A stretch of DNA of 64,000 bases from Serratia plymuthica (GCF_018336935.1 NZ_CP068771.1:1674001-1738000), one strand, 5' to 3'. Counted from the first letter of the stretch, positions 28,277 to 37,826 are shown. The notes: generated by a model from the letters alone, not told the origin. Numbers and translations: made by a program.

Positions 28277-28438
28277 ATGTGGGCATCATGGTTAAGTGCC
28301 GGGTTGCTGATCCTTGGGGCATTATTGGGCAGTCTGGGCGCGCATCTGCAGTTTAATCCTCTGCTGGCAGTTGCGGGTATTGCGCTGTCGGCGGGGATGG
28401 TGATTTCCGGTTTTACCGAATGTCGGCCTGGGCGCTGA
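28277..28438 (+). CDS. Hypothetical 53-residue two-helix membrane protein
   Basis: ATG at 28277, TGA at 28436-28438, with GGGGA five bases upstream. The product starts MWASWLSAGLLILGALLGS, a first helix, then HLQFNPLLAVAGIALSAGMVISGF, a second, and a short basic tail. Clean two-helix topology and codon composition like the neighbours support it. It is divergent from lpxL and convergent with the flavin oxidoreductase gene. Family unknown. Confidence 0.6.
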   Translation: MWASWLSAGLLILGALLGSLGAHLQFNPLLAVAGIALSAGMVISGFTECRPGR

Positions 28439-28457
28439 GCGCCCAAGCCAACCCCTG

Positions 28458-29555
28458 TCAGTCGTTTTTAAACAGTCCTTTCAATACGTGAGGTTCGCAG
28501 CGCCAGTACTGTGGCGGTGCGCTGACTTTCTCACCCAACCTGGCGGCGGCGTGCCATGGCCAGCGCGGGTTGTACAAAATGCCGCGCGCCAGCGCGACCA
28601 TGTCCGCCTGGCCGGTGGCGACAATCGCCTCAGCCTGTTCCGGTTCGGTGATCAGCCCCACGGCGATGGTCGGCAGGCCGCTTTCGCGCTTGATGATTTC
28701 GGCAAACGGCACCTGATAACTCGGGCCGACCGGGATCTTCTGCTGAGGTGAAAGGCCGCCGCTGGAAACGTGGATATAATCGCAACCCAACTCTTTCAGC
28801 GCTTTCGCCAGCGCCACCGACTGCTGTTCATCCCAACCGCCGTCCACCCAATCGCTGGCGGAAATCCGCACGCCGAGTGCTTTTTCCGCCGGGAACACCG
28901 CGCGCACTGCACTGAAAATCTCCAGCAACAAGCGCATGCGATTTTGCAAGGAACCGCCGTATTGATCGTTACGTTGGTTGGCCAGGGGGGAAAGGAACTG
29001 ATGCAGCAGATAGCCGTGTGCGCCATGCAGTTCAAGCAGTTCAAAGCCCAGGCGGTCGGCACGCTTTGCCGCCGCAACAAACTGCGCTTTCAACCGTTCG
29101 ATATCGTTCAGACTCATCGCAGCAGGGGGAACATCATGCGATGAGAAGGGCAGAGTGGAGGCGGATTGGGTTTGCCAGCCGCCTCGTGCGGCGCTGAGTT
29201 GCCCGCCGCCCTCCCAGGGAATGCCGCAGGAGGCCTTGCGGCCGGCGTGGGAGAGTTGAATGCCTAATGGCATGGAGGCGTGTTTTCTCACTGCCTGCAC
29301 CACCTGCGCCAGCGCCTGTTCGGTAGCGTCGTCCCACAGGCCGAGATCGCGGGGCGTGATGCGCCCTTCAGGCGCGACCGAAGTGGCCTCTACGATCAAT
29401 AACCCTGCGCCCGACAATGACAGTTGGCCGAGATGCATGGTATGCCATTCGGTGGCCTTGCCCTCGTCGGCAGAATATTGGCACATAGGGGCGATAATAA
29501 TGCGGTTGGGTAAATCCAGTTCACCCAGTGAAATCGGGGTAAATAACTGACTCAT
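28458..29555 (-). CDS. Old Yellow Enzyme family NAD(P)H:flavin oxidoreductase (YqjM/XenA-like)
   Basis: 365-residue FMN-dependent ene-reductase. The N-terminus IIAPMCQYSA carries the Cys that marks the thermophilic-like YqjM/XenA class. QLSHAGRKA, the substrate-binding pair in LLELHGAHGYLLHQFLSP (His/His-type), NQRNDQYGGSLQNRMRLLLEI and VALARGILYNPRWPWHAA (FMN phosphate site) are all present. Such enzymes reduce activated C=C bonds and often nitro compounds or xenobiotics; the native substrate is unknown. It stands alone, convergent with the 53-residue ORF and divergent from trhO. Confidence 0.92.
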   Translation of the reverse strand: MSQLFTPISLGELDLPNRIIIAPMCQYSADEGKATEWHTMHLGQLSLSGAGLLIVEATSVAPEGRITPRDLGLWDDATEQALAQVVQAVRKHASMPLGIQLSHAGRKASCGIPWEGGGQLSAARGGWQTQSASTLPFSSHDVPPAAMSLNDIERLKAQFVAAAKRADRLGFELLELHGAHGYLLHQFLSPLANQRNDQYGGSLQNRMRLLLEIFSAVRAVFPAEKALGVRISASDWVDGGWDEQQSVALAKALKELGCDYIHVSSGGLSPQQKIPVGPSYQVPFAEIIKRESGLPTIAVGLITEPEQAEAIVATGQADMVALARGILYNPRWPWHAAARLGEKVSAPPQYWRCEPHVLKGLFKND

Positions 29556-29762
29556 GACGTCCTCCGGATCCGTGGTAAAGAGAAAGCAAACTACCCTTAG
29601 GCTTATCGGGGTTTGTGACCGGCGTCAAGTTTCCGGCGTTAAACATTGCCATCGGGCTAATGCTGTTTTGAGCGACATTTTCGGGTATTATGTGCGCCGC
29701 GCGTGGGCCTGCGGCCTGCGCGTTCAAAATAAGCCACCTCCCGAAAGACAGGAAAGTACACC

Positions 29763-30830
29763 ATGCCAGTGTTACATAACCGAATTTCTAATGAGGAACT
29801 GAAGGCGCGCATGCTGGCGGAAACAGAGCCACGCACCACAGTTTCTTTTTATAAATACTTCACCATCGACGATCCCAAAGCGTTTCGCGACAGCCTGTAC
29901 GTTCAGTTTGACAAGCTGAAGGTGTTTGGCCGCATTTATGTGGCCAAAGAGGGCATCAACGCGCAGATCAGCGTGCCGCAGAACAAGTTCGACGCGTTTA
30001 AAACCACGCTGTTTGCCTCGCACCCGGCGCTGGATCAGGTGCGCCTGAATATCGCCTTGGAAGATGACGGTAAATCCTTCTGGGTGCTGCGCCTTAAGGT
30101 ACGCGATCGCATCGTCGCCGATGGGATTGACGATGAGAGCTTCAACCCGGCGAATGTGGGTGAGTATTTGCAGGCCGATCGCGTCAACCAGATGATTGAC
30201 GATCCGGATACGCTGTTTGTGGATATGCGTAACCATTACGAATATGAAGTCGGCCACTTTGAAAACGCCATCGAAGTGCCTTCAGATACTTTCCGCGACC
30301 AACTGCCGATGGCGGTTGAGATGCTGCAGGACAATAAAGACAAAAATATTGTTATGTACTGCACCGGCGGTATCCGCTGTGAAAAAGCCAGCGCCTACAT
30401 GCTGCATAATGGCTTCAAAAACGTGTACCACGTGGAAGGCGGGATTATCGAGTACGCGCGCAAGGCGAAAGAGCAGGGGCTGCCGCTGAAGTTTGTCGGC
30501 AAGAATTTTGTGTTCGACGAGCGTATGGGCGAGCGGATTTCTGACGATGTGATCGCCAATTGCCACCAGTGCGGCGCCGCCTGCGATACTCACACCAACT
30601 GCAAGAATGACGGCTGTCACTTGCTGTTTATTCAGTGCCCGACCTGCGCCGCCAAATTTGAAGGTTGTTGCAGCGAGATCTGCCGCGAAGAGCTGAAGCT
30701 GCCGCGTGAAGAACAGCGCGCTCGCCGGGCCGGCCGTGAAAATGGCATCAAGATTTTCAATAAGTCGAAAGGGCTGTTGCAGACCACGATGCACATTCCC
30801 GCACCTGAGGATGAAGGCTCGGCAAGCTGA
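29763..30830 (+). CDS. trhO: tRNA uridine(34) hydroxylase TrhO
   Basis: Oxygen-dependent enzyme that hydroxylates U34 in tRNAs to 5-hydroxyuridine, the first step to cmo5U and mo5U. 355 residues: an N-terminal acylphosphatase-like domain ([13 protein letters not shown]), a rhodanese domain with the active Cys in [13 protein letters not shown], and a C-terminal Cys-rich region ([31 protein letters not shown]). Formerly yceA; its place before yceI matches E. coli. A perfect hairpin terminator follows. Confidence 0.95.
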   Translation: MPVLHNRISNEELKARMLAETEPRTTVSFYKYFTIDDPKAFRDSLYVQFDKLKVFGRIYVAKEGINAQISVPQNKFDAFKTTLFASHPALDQVRLNIALEDDGKSFWVLRLKVRDRIVADGIDDESFNPANVGEYLQADRVNQMIDDPDTLFVDMRNHYEYEVGHFENAIEVPSDTFRDQLPMAVEMLQDNKDKNIVMYCTGGIRCEKASAYMLHNGFKNVYHVEGGIIEYARKAKEQGLPLKFVGKNFVFDERMGERISDDVIANCHQCGAACDTHTNCKNDGCHLLFIQCPTCAAKFEGCCSEICREELKLPREEQRARRAGRENGIKIFNKSKGLLQTTMHIPAPEDEGSAS

Positions 30831-30839
30831 GCCAATGAG

Positions 30840-30864
30840 AAGCGCGGCAGATTTGCCGCGCTTT
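30840..30864. terminator. Terminator between trhO and yceI
   Basis: AAGCGCGGCA/TGCCGCGCTT perfect 10-bp stem with loop GATT; T-rich after the stem on the plus strand. Confidence 0.75.
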
Positions 30865-30902
30865 ATACTCGTCGCCTTTCAAGCAACTCATAGAACCTGG
30901 TA

Positions 30903-31481
30903 TTACTTCGCGCGTACGCCTTCGACAGAAATAATCAGCTCAACATCCTGCGAGGCCGGGCCGAGATCGGTAGTGATGCCGAAGTCTTTCAGCTTGATTT
31001 TACCGTTGGCTTCAAAGCCGGCGCGGTAGCCACCCCATGGGTCATTACCCTGGCCGATCAGTTTGGCGTCCAGCGTGACCGGTTTGGTAACGCCGTTCAA
31101 CGTCAGATTACCGACCACTGCATAGCCGTCACCGCTCTTTTTCACTTCGGTGGATTCAAACTTGGCCTGTTTGTTCTTTTCCACGTTCAAAAACTCTGCA
31201 CTGCGCAGATGTTTGTCGCGTTCGGCGTGATTGGTATCGACGCTGGCGGTATTGATAGTGACGTTGACCTTGTCCTTGGACGGATCTTTTTCGTCGAAGG
31301 TGAAGCCGCCGTCAAAGTCTTTGAAGGTGCCGTACAACCAGCTGTAACCCAGGTGCTGGATGCGGAATTCGATAAAGGCGTGTTGCCCCTGTTTATCAAT
31401 CTTGTAGTCGGCAGCCAGCGCGGAACCGGCGCTCAGCAGCAGTGCGCCTGCGGTCAGGCCCAGTACGGTTTTCTTCAACAT
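30903..31481 (-). CDS. yceI: Periplasmic YceI family protein
   Basis: 192-residue secreted lipocalin-like protein that binds polyisoprenoids such as ubiquinone. Signal peptide [23 protein letters not shown], mature start [13 protein letters not shown]; family blocks [30 protein letters not shown] and [21 protein letters not shown] 31481 has GGAG eight bases upstream; the ATG at 31493 would be adjacent and is not needed. It lies 23 bases after the yceJ stop on the same strand, forming the yceJ-yceI operon seen in E. coli. Base-induced in E. coli. Confidence 0.94.
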   Translation of the reverse strand: MLKKTVLGLTAGALLLSAGSALAADYKIDKQGQHAFIEFRIQHLGYSWLYGTFKDFDGGFTFDEKDPSKDKVNVTINTASVDTNHAERDKHLRSAEFLNVEKNKQAKFESTEVKKSGDGYAVVGNLTLNGVTKPVTLDAKLIGQGNDPWGGYRAGFEANGKIKLKDFGITTDLGPASQDVELIISVEGVRAK

Positions 31482-31504
31482 AGCAATCTCCATAAATCCA
31501 AAGG

Positions 31505-32059
31505 TTAATCGGCGCTGCTACCCAGCATCCGTTTCAAAGTCGCATCACGATCAACAAAGTGATGCTTAAGCGCAGCCAGGCCGTGCAGCAGTGAGAGCAC
31601 GACGACGGCCCAGGCCAGATAAAGGTGGATAGTGCCGGCGGTATCGGCCTGTTCAGCCATGCCGGTGACGGTGGCGGGGATGTCGAACCAGCCGAAAACG
31701 CTGATCGCCTGGCCGTCGGCGGTGGAAATCAGATAGCCGCTGATCAGGATGCTGAACAACACGACATACAGCGCGATATGAGCCAGTATCGCACTGACGC
31801 GGGTAACGCGACTGTAGCTGGCCAGCGGTTTTGGCGGAGGTGAAACGAAACGCCAGATCACCCGAACCACCATAACGATGAACAACAGTGTACCGATGCT
31901 TTTATGAATTTCCGGTGCCTGGTGATACCAGACATCGTAATAGCCCAGTGTGACCATCCATAGGCCCAGGGCAAACATGCCGTAAACCGTAAGTGCAACC
32001 AGCCAATGGATGAGCACTGAAATATGACCAAAACGGCTGGCGGTATTTTTCCAAAGCAT
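31505..32059 (-). CDS. yceJ: Cytochrome b561 family protein YceJ
   Basis: 184-residue inner-membrane diheme cytochrome b of the CybB family, probably carrying electrons between the quinone pool and partner proteins such as YceI. Four helices; heme-ligand histidines lie in [22 protein letters not shown], and IHLYLAW and [14 protein letters not shown] near the C-terminus. First gene of the yceJ-yceI operon. Function in electron transfer is a family inference. Confidence 0.93.
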   Translation of the reverse strand: MLWKNTASRFGHISVLIHWLVALTVYGMFALGLWMVTLGYYDVWYHQAPEIHKSIGTLLFIVMVVRVIWRFVSPPPKPLASYSRVTRVSAILAHIALYVVLFSILISGYLISTADGQAISVFGWFDIPATVTGMAEQADTAGTIHLYLAWAVVVLSLLHGLAALKHHFVDRDATLKRMLGSSAD

Positions 32060-32095
32060 CTTGTTTCCTTACGTTCTTCATTTTCTGGATGCAAT

Positions 32096-32678
32096 AATTA
32101 AACTTTAAGAAACATAAAATCAATAATAAATTTAACTATGTTACTTCTTTAGAATATCAATCAGTGAATTTGCGGAAGATAGCGAAAGTTAATCAGTGAA
32201 ATCGTCGTAGTGAATATTGTCATTTGGATGTGACTTTACATTATGCTTTGAAATTAAAGTGTTTTATTTATTTTCGTCAGCTTTTGTCATTTTGCGTAAA
32301 TGTGGTTTTTTTAACAAATAAGCCGGTAGCAACGAATGTCTATTATTTCCAGTTTGATTTTAACCAGGTTGCTGGAACGCCGCTTGCCATTATGCCGGCA
32401 ATACCCGGCAGGTAAGTGGGTCGCCGTAGATTTGTGCCGCTCTGGTATCGTCAATATCATCCGGTACCCAAATGACTCTGCATTGTCGAGTGTGGTCAGG
32501 GGGCGCCAACTGCTGGTCTTGCATAGGGAGCAAATCAGAAGGGGTGATCGGCGCATGGCGCATGTGCCGCAGCGGCCGGTCAGGTGATGAAGGATCGGGC
32601 TGATTGTTCAAGGCCGGGCAGCTGTTCCGGCTAACCGAAATGGTGAAAACACAAACGGGGGAAGGTCAGCGGCATGAG
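32096..32678. other. 583-base intergenic region, mostly AT-rich, no firm gene
   Basis: Upstream half (32096-32340) is strongly AT-rich and holds the yceJ promoter side. The second half is GC-richer and has a minus-strand frame rich in Pro and Asp (TTG 32611 to 32390) without an ATG near its start or a ribosome site. No hairpin with T-run was seen. Confidence 0.4.
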
Positions 32679-32795
32679 TCAGGTCATAAAGAAGAAATAG
32701 ACATCAAGCGCCAGCACCAGCAGCCACAGACAGAGATACAGCACCAGATGTTCGCGCACATTGTTGACGATCGCCGACAGTATTTTGTTTAGCAT
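32679..32795 (-). CDS. yceO: DUF2770 family small membrane protein YceO
   Basis: 38 residues on the minus strand: MLNKILSAIVNNVREHLVLY, then a hydrophobic helix (LCLWLLVLALDVYFFF) and a short end. It matches the core of E. coli YceO (NNIREHLMLYLFLW in that protein, as recalled) and lies where yceO does, between yceJ and solA. The ATG at 32795 has only a weak ribosome site, so a start slightly upstream is possible. Function unknown; E. coli yceO has been linked to biofilm acid stress. Confidence 0.75.
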   Translation of the reverse strand: MLNKILSAIVNNVREHLVLYLCLWLLVLALDVYFFFMT

Positions 32796-32906
32796 TCTAA
32801 GCAGCCAAAAGGTAAGGACCGTTGATTATAGTATTTTTGTAGCCGACGTTAAAACGGTGAAAGGGCAAAGTGTGGAGATAGAGGTGAATTTCACCTCTTA
32901 AATAAA

Positions 32907-33536
32907 TTATACGGCCAGCAGAGACAGCGGCATCGGAGTAACCGGCGGTGTGCTTGGCGGATAGAAATAACGCAGTACGTTATAGAGAGAATAAAACTCA
33001 AGCCGGTTGCGGGCGTTGATTTTTTCCGTGATGTGGCGTTTGTGAACATAAACCGTATGTGAGCTGATTTGCAGTTTTTTCGCGATGCGGTAATTCGGCA
33101 TTTCCGCCATCCAGTGTTTCATCACCGTCAACTCTTGCGGGCTGAACAGAGAGTGTTCGACGCCGCTATCCATCAGCGCGACCGGCTTTTCCCTCAGCAT
33201 GCGCAAGGTGACGGGCAAAATGCTTTTGTTGAACAGGAAAGCATTGTCAGCGATACGCATCGGCGTTTCGCTGTAGGGATAGGGTGTGTCCAGATAAATG
33301 AACAGTAGCGCCGAGGGGCTGGCTTCAATAAAAGCCTGCAGTTGGGCATCATCTTCGTTATAACGGCAATTTTTGGTCAGGTTGATCAAGATGTGGCTCG
33401 GCTGGTAACTGCTCAGCAGCGGCATGGCCTGTTCAATGCTGTGACAACAGGTGATTTGAGCAAAAACAGGGTCAGTAAAATAGTTGTCAATTCCGACCCG
33501 GGTAAAGCAGCATTCGTCCACGACAAGCAGTTTCAT
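32907..33536 (-). CDS. LuxR family response-regulator-like protein (RcsA-like)
   Basis: 209 residues. N-terminal receiver-like domain (MKLLVVDECCFTRVGIDNYF) in which the usual phospho-acceptor region reads HILINLTKNCR, with no Asp at the expected strand end, as in RcsA. C-terminal LuxR helix-turn-helix: LFSPQELTVMKHWMAEMPNYRIAKKLQISSHTVYVHKRHI. AAGGA seven bases before ATG 33536 fixes the start; a GTG two codons earlier is crowded against it. It stands alone between yceO and solA, a site where E. coli has no regulator. Probably an unphosphorylated auxiliary regulator; targets unknown. Confidence 0.85.
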   Translation of the reverse strand: MKLLVVDECCFTRVGIDNYFTDPVFAQITCCHSIEQAMPLLSSYQPSHILINLTKNCRYNEDDAQLQAFIEASPSALLFIYLDTPYPYSETPMRIADNAFLFNKSILPVTLRMLREKPVALMDSGVEHSLFSPQELTVMKHWMAEMPNYRIAKKLQISSHTVYVHKRHITEKINARNRLEFYSLYNVLRYFYPPSTPPVTPMPLSLLAV

Positions 33537-33758
33537 GGTCACGTCCTTGTTGATCGAAAAATTACTTGGGCATATGAGCTGTAAAATAGAACTTACACCA
33601 TAGGGGGATCAATTCGGAAATCCGGATACTTGCGTCAGAAATTTCCGTTGCCAGATATTTTATATTGGATTTTAAAGGGTTATGCGTGCGCGTAATTGTA
33701 ACTGGGGATAAACCGCAGCCCGCGCGGGTTAGCGGGTGCGGTTGCTGAATGGGAAAGG

Positions 33759-34874
33759 TTAGTTAAAACGCTTTAGCGTAAAGGGCGAGACATCTACCGG
33801 CGGGGTCTTATCTTCGGCAAACAAAGCGGCGATCTCACCTAGCACGCTGGCAAACTTGAAGCCATGGCCGCTCAAGCCACTGATGACCATGAGTCGATCG
33901 CATCCGGGGAGGGTATCGATAATAAAATCTTCATCCGGACTCATATCGTAACTGCAGGCTTCCCCGTGTAAACATACGCCTACACCGGGTAAAAACTGGC
34001 GCAGGAATTGGAAGACTTCAGTGCCATCACTGGTGAAACCGCCGAAAGGTTTACGTTGCTCCGGCGCATCAATCTCCTGGCCGCCATTATGCTTACCTAC
34101 TTTCAGCCCGTCGTTATCGGCAGGAAAACCGTAATAATGGTTGCCGTCTTGAGCCTCAACGGTAAATGCCGGGAAGCGGTTGTTGACGCTGTAACGGCCA
34201 TCCGCCTGATGCCACGAAAACACCTTCCGCAGCGGTGCGATCGGCAACTGCGGCAGCAGGGCCTTTACCCAGGTGCCGGCGGTGACGACTGCTTTTCGGC
34301 CCTGGAAGCGGCCCTCAGCGGTGACCACTTCCACACCGCCGTCGACAGGCGTCACTGCGCTGACCGGGCAATTGAACAGCTGGCTGCAACCGGCCTCTTT
34401 AGCCAGTTTGATCAGACTGGCGATGGCTTGTTCTGAGCGCAGGAACCCGGCATCGGGTTCAAACACGCCAATATAGCCTTCAGGTGCGTTGAATTCGGGC
34501 CAGCGCTGGTTGATCTGTTCTGCACTGAGGTTTTGCGTGTTCAGGCGGAATTTTTGCGCACTGAGTTGGGCATTGCTGATAAATTCAGAATGCTGTGGCC
34601 CCAGGTTCAGTACCCCGCAGGCCTGAAACAGCTCTTCACCGGTTTGTTGAATCAGCGCGTTCCACAGCGCCTGGGCGCGTAAAATCAGTGGTACGTATTT
34701 TTCGCCTTCACCATAGGCATGGCGGATGATCCGTGTATCGCCGTGGTGGCTACCGTTACGGTGTGGGGGCATCGAGCTGTCGATCATTAATACTTTCAAG
34801 CCGGATCGCGTCGCATAGTAACCTGCCGCTGCCCCTACCGAACCGCTGCCCACCACAATCAAGTCATATTCCAC
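33759..34874 (-). CDS. solA: N-methyl-L-tryptophan oxidase SolA
   Basis: 371-residue flavoenzyme of the monomeric sarcosine oxidase family, oxidatively demethylating N-methyl amino acids. Rossmann FAD motif [17 protein letters not shown] at the N-terminus, [16 protein letters not shown], and [20 protein letters not shown] holding the Cys that binds FAD covalently. [17 protein letters not shown] closes the FAD site. Position between yceO and bssS agrees with E. coli. Confidence 0.94.
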   Translation of the reverse strand: MEYDLIVVGSGSVGAAAGYYATRSGLKVLMIDSSMPPHRNGSHHGDTRIIRHAYGEGEKYVPLILRAQALWNALIQQTGEELFQACGVLNLGPQHSEFISNAQLSAQKFRLNTQNLSAEQINQRWPEFNAPEGYIGVFEPDAGFLRSEQAIASLIKLAKEAGCSQLFNCPVSAVTPVDGGVEVVTAEGRFQGRKAVVTAGTWVKALLPQLPIAPLRKVFSWHQADGRYSVNNRFPAFTVEAQDGNHYYGFPADNDGLKVGKHNGGQEIDAPEQRKPFGGFTSDGTEVFQFLRQFLPGVGVCLHGEACSYDMSPDEDFIIDTLPGCDRLMVISGLSGHGFKFASVLGEIAALFAEDKTPPVDVSPFTLKRFN

Positions 34875-34964
34875 GTGCCGTAACCCCTCTGATATCGCTT
34901 TCTTATCAGGCTATGATAAAAGGTTGGACGCTGCAATGCACCCGTTGCGCTACGGTGCCGGCAA

Positions 34965-34998
34965 AGAAAAAGGCGCCAGAGATAATCGCTGGCGCCTT
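34965..34998 (-). terminator. Terminator of bssS
   Basis: AAGGCGCCAG/CTGGCGCCTT 10-bp stem, 9-base loop, T-run on the minus strand; 20 bases after the bssS stop. Confidence 0.85.
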
Positions 34999-35018
34999 AG
35001 GTTTTTTGGGGCAGTAAA

Positions 35019-35273
35019 TCAGTGCTTTTTACGATCAAGGTCCTGGTAATCCGTTGCTTCAATCTTGGCAATGCCGGCTTCTAAGATATTGATTAATTGG
35101 CGTGCGACATCTGTAGTTAACCAAAGCGTTCTGTCTACTTGGGCTTCCTCTGGCGTCTGGTCTAGTGAAGACAGGTAATGAAGGCGTATCATCATGGCGT
35201 CATAAACGTCGACAGTACTGATATCCCAACCAACAAGCGGGTGTGTCTGAATTACTTCATCATTTCTGTCCAT
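35019..35273 (-). CDS. bssS: Biofilm formation regulator BssS
   Basis: 84-residue cytosolic protein affecting biofilm, indole and AI-2 uptake pathways in E. coli. NDEVIQTHPLVGWDISTVDVYDA and LWLTTDVARQLINILEAGIAKIE are near-identical to E. coli BssS. Located between solA and dinI as in E. coli. Minus strand, own terminator. Molecular mechanism unknown. Confidence 0.94.
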   Translation of the reverse strand: MDRNDEVIQTHPLVGWDISTVDVYDAMMIRLHYLSSLDQTPEEAQVDRTLWLTTDVARQLINILEAGIAKIEATDYQDLDRKKH

Positions 35274-35471
35274 AAAGACCCCTTATTGAGTAGTAACTAA
35301 CGTGAGTGACTAACGAGGATCAATGCGGCTCATCATCATGTGAGCAATTACAGTATACGCATATGGCTTCTGCGGTGGGGATTTTCCATCCTTTTATGCA
35401 AAATAAATATTTATTTGAGTCACTGTTCTACAGGCCGGCTTGAGAAAACCAGCGCGGCGGGCATGTGGCAA

Positions 35472-35747
35472 TTATTCAGCATCAAGCGGCGGCGGGGCAC
35501 CGTGTAACCGTTTCTCCAGCTCGGTGGCCAGGTGTGCGAAATGCTGCTGCGTTTCAGCATCGCGATTCTGATTTTGCGCTTCCAGTTTCAGGCTGTGGAT
35601 CAGCAACTGATTGGCTTTGTCATCCAGACCAAAAGCCAGATAGGAGAAAGCGACTTCCAGTACGTTCAAGCGTCTTTTTTGATCGCCAATCAGCGCCAGC
35701 AACTCGCCAAAGGTCATCGCTTCTTCAGACTTTATCTTGTCCGGGGC
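35472..35747 (-). CDS. Hypothetical 91-residue helical protein
   Basis: ATG 35747 lies eight bases after AGGAGG; a GTG at 35759 touches that sequence and is unlikely to be used. The product begins MAPDKIKSEEAMTFGELLAL and is almost wholly helical: IGDQKRRLNVLEVAFSYLAFGLDDKANQLLIHSLKLEAQNQN holds a heptad-like segment (key L/V/F every three or four), ending GAPPPLDAE. Not recognised. It is inserted between bssS and dinI, where E. coli has none. Confidence 0.75.
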   Translation of the reverse strand, partial: APDKIKSEEAMTFGELLALIGDQKRRLNVLEVAFSYLAFGLDDKANQLLIHSLKLEAQNQNRDAETQQHFAHLATELEKRLHGAPPPLDAE

Positions 35748-35843
35748 CATTTCAAACACCTCCTGTCAAAACATTCAGTACAGACCAGATAAGGCTTTTC
35801 TTCCAGAATAAAATTGTGAGGAGGTGGGGGTGATTTCAAAGAC

Positions 35844-35869
35844 AAAAAAGCCGGGGAGCGACCCCCGGC
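35844..35869 (-). terminator. Terminator of dinI
   Basis: GCCGGGG/CCCCGGC stem (35850-35856, 35863-35869) followed on the minus strand by six T. Confidence 0.85.
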
Positions 35870-35887
35870 AAAAACAGCATTGCAGTG

Positions 35888-36127
35888 TTATTCTGCGCTG
35901 AACCACTCGTCTGCGCTTTCCCAGGTTTCCTGGAGGATTTCAGCGATAAGATCTTTATCCGTTTTTAGGCCGCCAAGCACAGAAAGCCCATTTGAACCGG
36001 CATAACGAACCTGAACCACGGCGTCTGGAAATTGACGATTTACCCGCTTGCCCAGCTCGCCGGTCAGGGCTTCAATGGCCCCTGGCGGTAGCGGTCTGGT
36101 TTTATCTATAGTGACTTCAACACGCAT
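35888..36127 (-). CDS. dinI: DNA damage-inducible protein DinI
   Basis: 79-residue SOS protein that binds RecA filaments, stabilising them and restraining LexA/UmuD cleavage. RVEVTIDKTRPLPPGAIEALTGEL at the N-terminus and the acidic C-terminal helix DLIAEILQETWESADEWF, which mimics DNA against RecA, are the family marks. LexA box immediately upstream and terminator downstream. Order bssS-dinI-pyrC matches E. coli. Confidence 0.95.
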   Translation of the reverse strand: MRVEVTIDKTRPLPPGAIEALTGELGKRVNRQFPDAVVQVRYAGSNGLSVLGGLKTDKDLIAEILQETWESADEWFSAE

Positions 36128-36148
36128 TATTGCCCCCGAAGCGATTTA

Positions 36149-36164
36149 CTGGTTATTTATACAG
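36149..36164 (-). promoter_or_regulatory. LexA box of dinI
   Basis: Minus strand CTGTATAAATAACCAG, one mismatch from CTGT-N8-ACAG, 22 bases before the dinI start. Confidence 0.88.
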
Positions 36165-36206
36165 TTAACTCCGCGTAGGGGCAAGAGGTTGCGTTAAAAA
36201 AAGATT

Positions 36207-37253
36207 TTACGCTTTCACTGACCAGCTCAGGCTCTCTCCGGCCAGGAATGGCACAACCGTTTCCTGGCCTATGGCGATCTCTTCCGGTTGCGTCGTCGGG
36301 ACACGCTGCAGTTCGATGAAATCGGCATTGACCGGCAGGCCATAAAAACGCGGGCCGTTCAGTGAACAGAAGGCTTCCAGATGCTCCAGCGCGCCCAGTT
36401 GTTCGAATACGCTGGCGTAGGCCGGAATTGCATTGGGGGCGTTAAATACGCCGGCGCACCCGCAGCTTGATTCTTTGCGATGCTTGGCATGCGGCGCTGA
36501 GTCGGTGCCGAGGAAGAAGCGATCCGAACCGCTGGCGACCGCTTTACGCAGCGCATCCTGGTGAATATTGCGTTTCAGGATCGGTAGACAGAACAGGTGC
36601 GGGCGGATGCCGCCAACCAGCATATGGTTGCGGTTAAACATCAAGTGTTGTGGCGTGATAGTGGCGCCAAGAAAACGATTGCCTTCCTGCACATATTGAG
36701 CCGCTTCTTTGGTCGTTATGTGCTCGAAGACGATTTTCAGTTCCGGGAACTGCCGGCGAATTGGCTCCATAACCTGCTCGATGAAGCGTGCCTCGCGATC
36801 GAAAATATCGACGGCGGCATCAGTCACTTCACCGTGGATCAGTAGCGGCATGCCAACTTTCTGCATTTGTTCGAATAGCGGGTAAATGCCTTTCACGTCG
36901 CTGACGCCGTGGCTGGAGTTGGTGGTCGCGTTGGCAGGGTACAGCTTGGCTGCGGTGAACACGCCTTGCTCGAAGCCGTTGACCAGCTCGGCGGCGGCCA
37001 ATGAGTTGGTCAGGTAGCAGGTCATCAGCGGGGTGAAGTCATGATCCTGAGGAACAGCGGCCAGAATGCGGTCACGATAAGCCCGGGCGGCATCTACGGT
37101 AGTGATTGGCGGAGCCAGATTAGGCATCACAATCGCCCGGCCAAATACCTGACTGGTATAGGGCAGAACCGTTTTCAGCATGTCGTCATCACGCAGATGG
37201 ATGTGCCAGTCGTCAGGGCGGCGGATTTTCAGGGCTTGAGGTTGTGCGGTCAT
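36207..37253 (-). CDS. pyrC: Dihydroorotase PyrC
   Basis: Zinc enzyme of pyrimidine synthesis interconverting carbamoyl-aspartate and dihydroorotate. 348 residues. Metal-ligand motifs [10 protein letters not shown] at the N-terminus, [11 protein letters not shown] with the carboxylated Lys, [14 protein letters not shown] and the catalytic Asp in [14 protein letters not shown]. In E. coli its start site varies with pyrimidine pools; such a leader could not be confirmed here. Minus strand, upstream of dinI. Confidence 0.96.
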   Translation of the reverse strand: MTAQPQALKIRRPDDWHIHLRDDDMLKTVLPYTSQVFGRAIVMPNLAPPITTVDAARAYRDRILAAVPQDHDFTPLMTCYLTNSLAAAELVNGFEQGVFTAAKLYPANATTNSSHGVSDVKGIYPLFEQMQKVGMPLLIHGEVTDAAVDIFDREARFIEQVMEPIRRQFPELKIVFEHITTKEAAQYVQEGNRFLGATITPQHLMFNRNHMLVGGIRPHLFCLPILKRNIHQDALRKAVASGSDRFFLGTDSAPHAKHRKESSCGCAGVFNAPNAIPAYASVFEQLGALEHLEAFCSLNGPRFYGLPVNADFIELQRVPTTQPEEIAIGQETVVPFLAGESLSWSVKA

Positions 37254-37477
37254 GTTGCAAGGCTCCGGCGGTCAGAAACACGTCTATATAAAAGCGAATA
37301 ATGGGGGTTATTCACGCCGGGGTGTAAGGATAAGCGGAAAGCGTCGCCGATGCATCTGTTTGTTCACTGCAAGTTGAAATCAATTGGCTATCGGGCGCAT
37401 AGTGACAGGGATTTTAACGATTCCCGCCTCCTGACGGTCGGGTAATCTACGTTTATCAAGTGGAAAGGGAGAACGAA

Positions 37478-37765
37478 ATGGAAGTACGTGTGATTGCAAC
37501 CCTGCAAGCGAAACCTGAATTTGTGTCTGCCGTCAGCGATACGGTGCACGGTATTATCGAACCAAGCCGCCAGGAACTGGGCAATCTGCAGTATGACCTG
37601 CACCGTGACCTGGAACAGCCAGGCACCTTCGTGTTTTTCGAGCGTTGGGCAAGTGCGGAAGCGCTGGAGAAACACAACGCTACCGAGCATTTCAAGCTGT
37701 TTGTCAGCCAGCTCGACGGCAAGCTGGATTTGCTGGATATCAAGCAATTGAAAAAAATTGCCTGA
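37478..37765 (+). CDS. Antibiotic biosynthesis monooxygenase (ABM) domain protein, YgiN-like
   Basis: 95-residue ferredoxin-like ABM-fold protein. EVRVIATLQAKPEFVSAVSDTVHGIIEPSRQELGNLQYDLHRD and FVFFERWASAEALEKHNATEHFKLF are the family core, with the conserved Trp and His. Members include quinol monooxygenase YgiN; actual substrate unknown. GGGAG seven bases before ATG 37478 decides the start (a GTG at 37460 precedes the site). Ends at a terminator shared with rne. Confidence 0.87.
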   Translation: MEVRVIATLQAKPEFVSAVSDTVHGIIEPSRQELGNLQYDLHRDLEQPGTFVFFERWASAEALEKHNATEHFKLFVSQLDGKLDLLDIKQLKKIA

Positions 37766-37782
37766 AGCTATTTTTCGGCAAG

Positions 37783-37812
37783 AAAAAACCCGCCAAATGG
37801 CGGGTTTTTTTA
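37783..37812. terminator. Bidirectional terminator between the ABM gene and rne
   Basis: ACCCGCC, loop AAAT, GGCGGGT, flanked by six A and seven T; sits between convergent stops. Confidence 0.92.
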
Positions 37813-37826
37813 TCGGAGCAGATTAA

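Noticed and set aside
32390..32611. 73-codon minus-strand frame with Pro/Asp-rich product
   Set aside because: Only a TTG near the start, no ribosome site, no recognisable fold. Conservation data would be needed.
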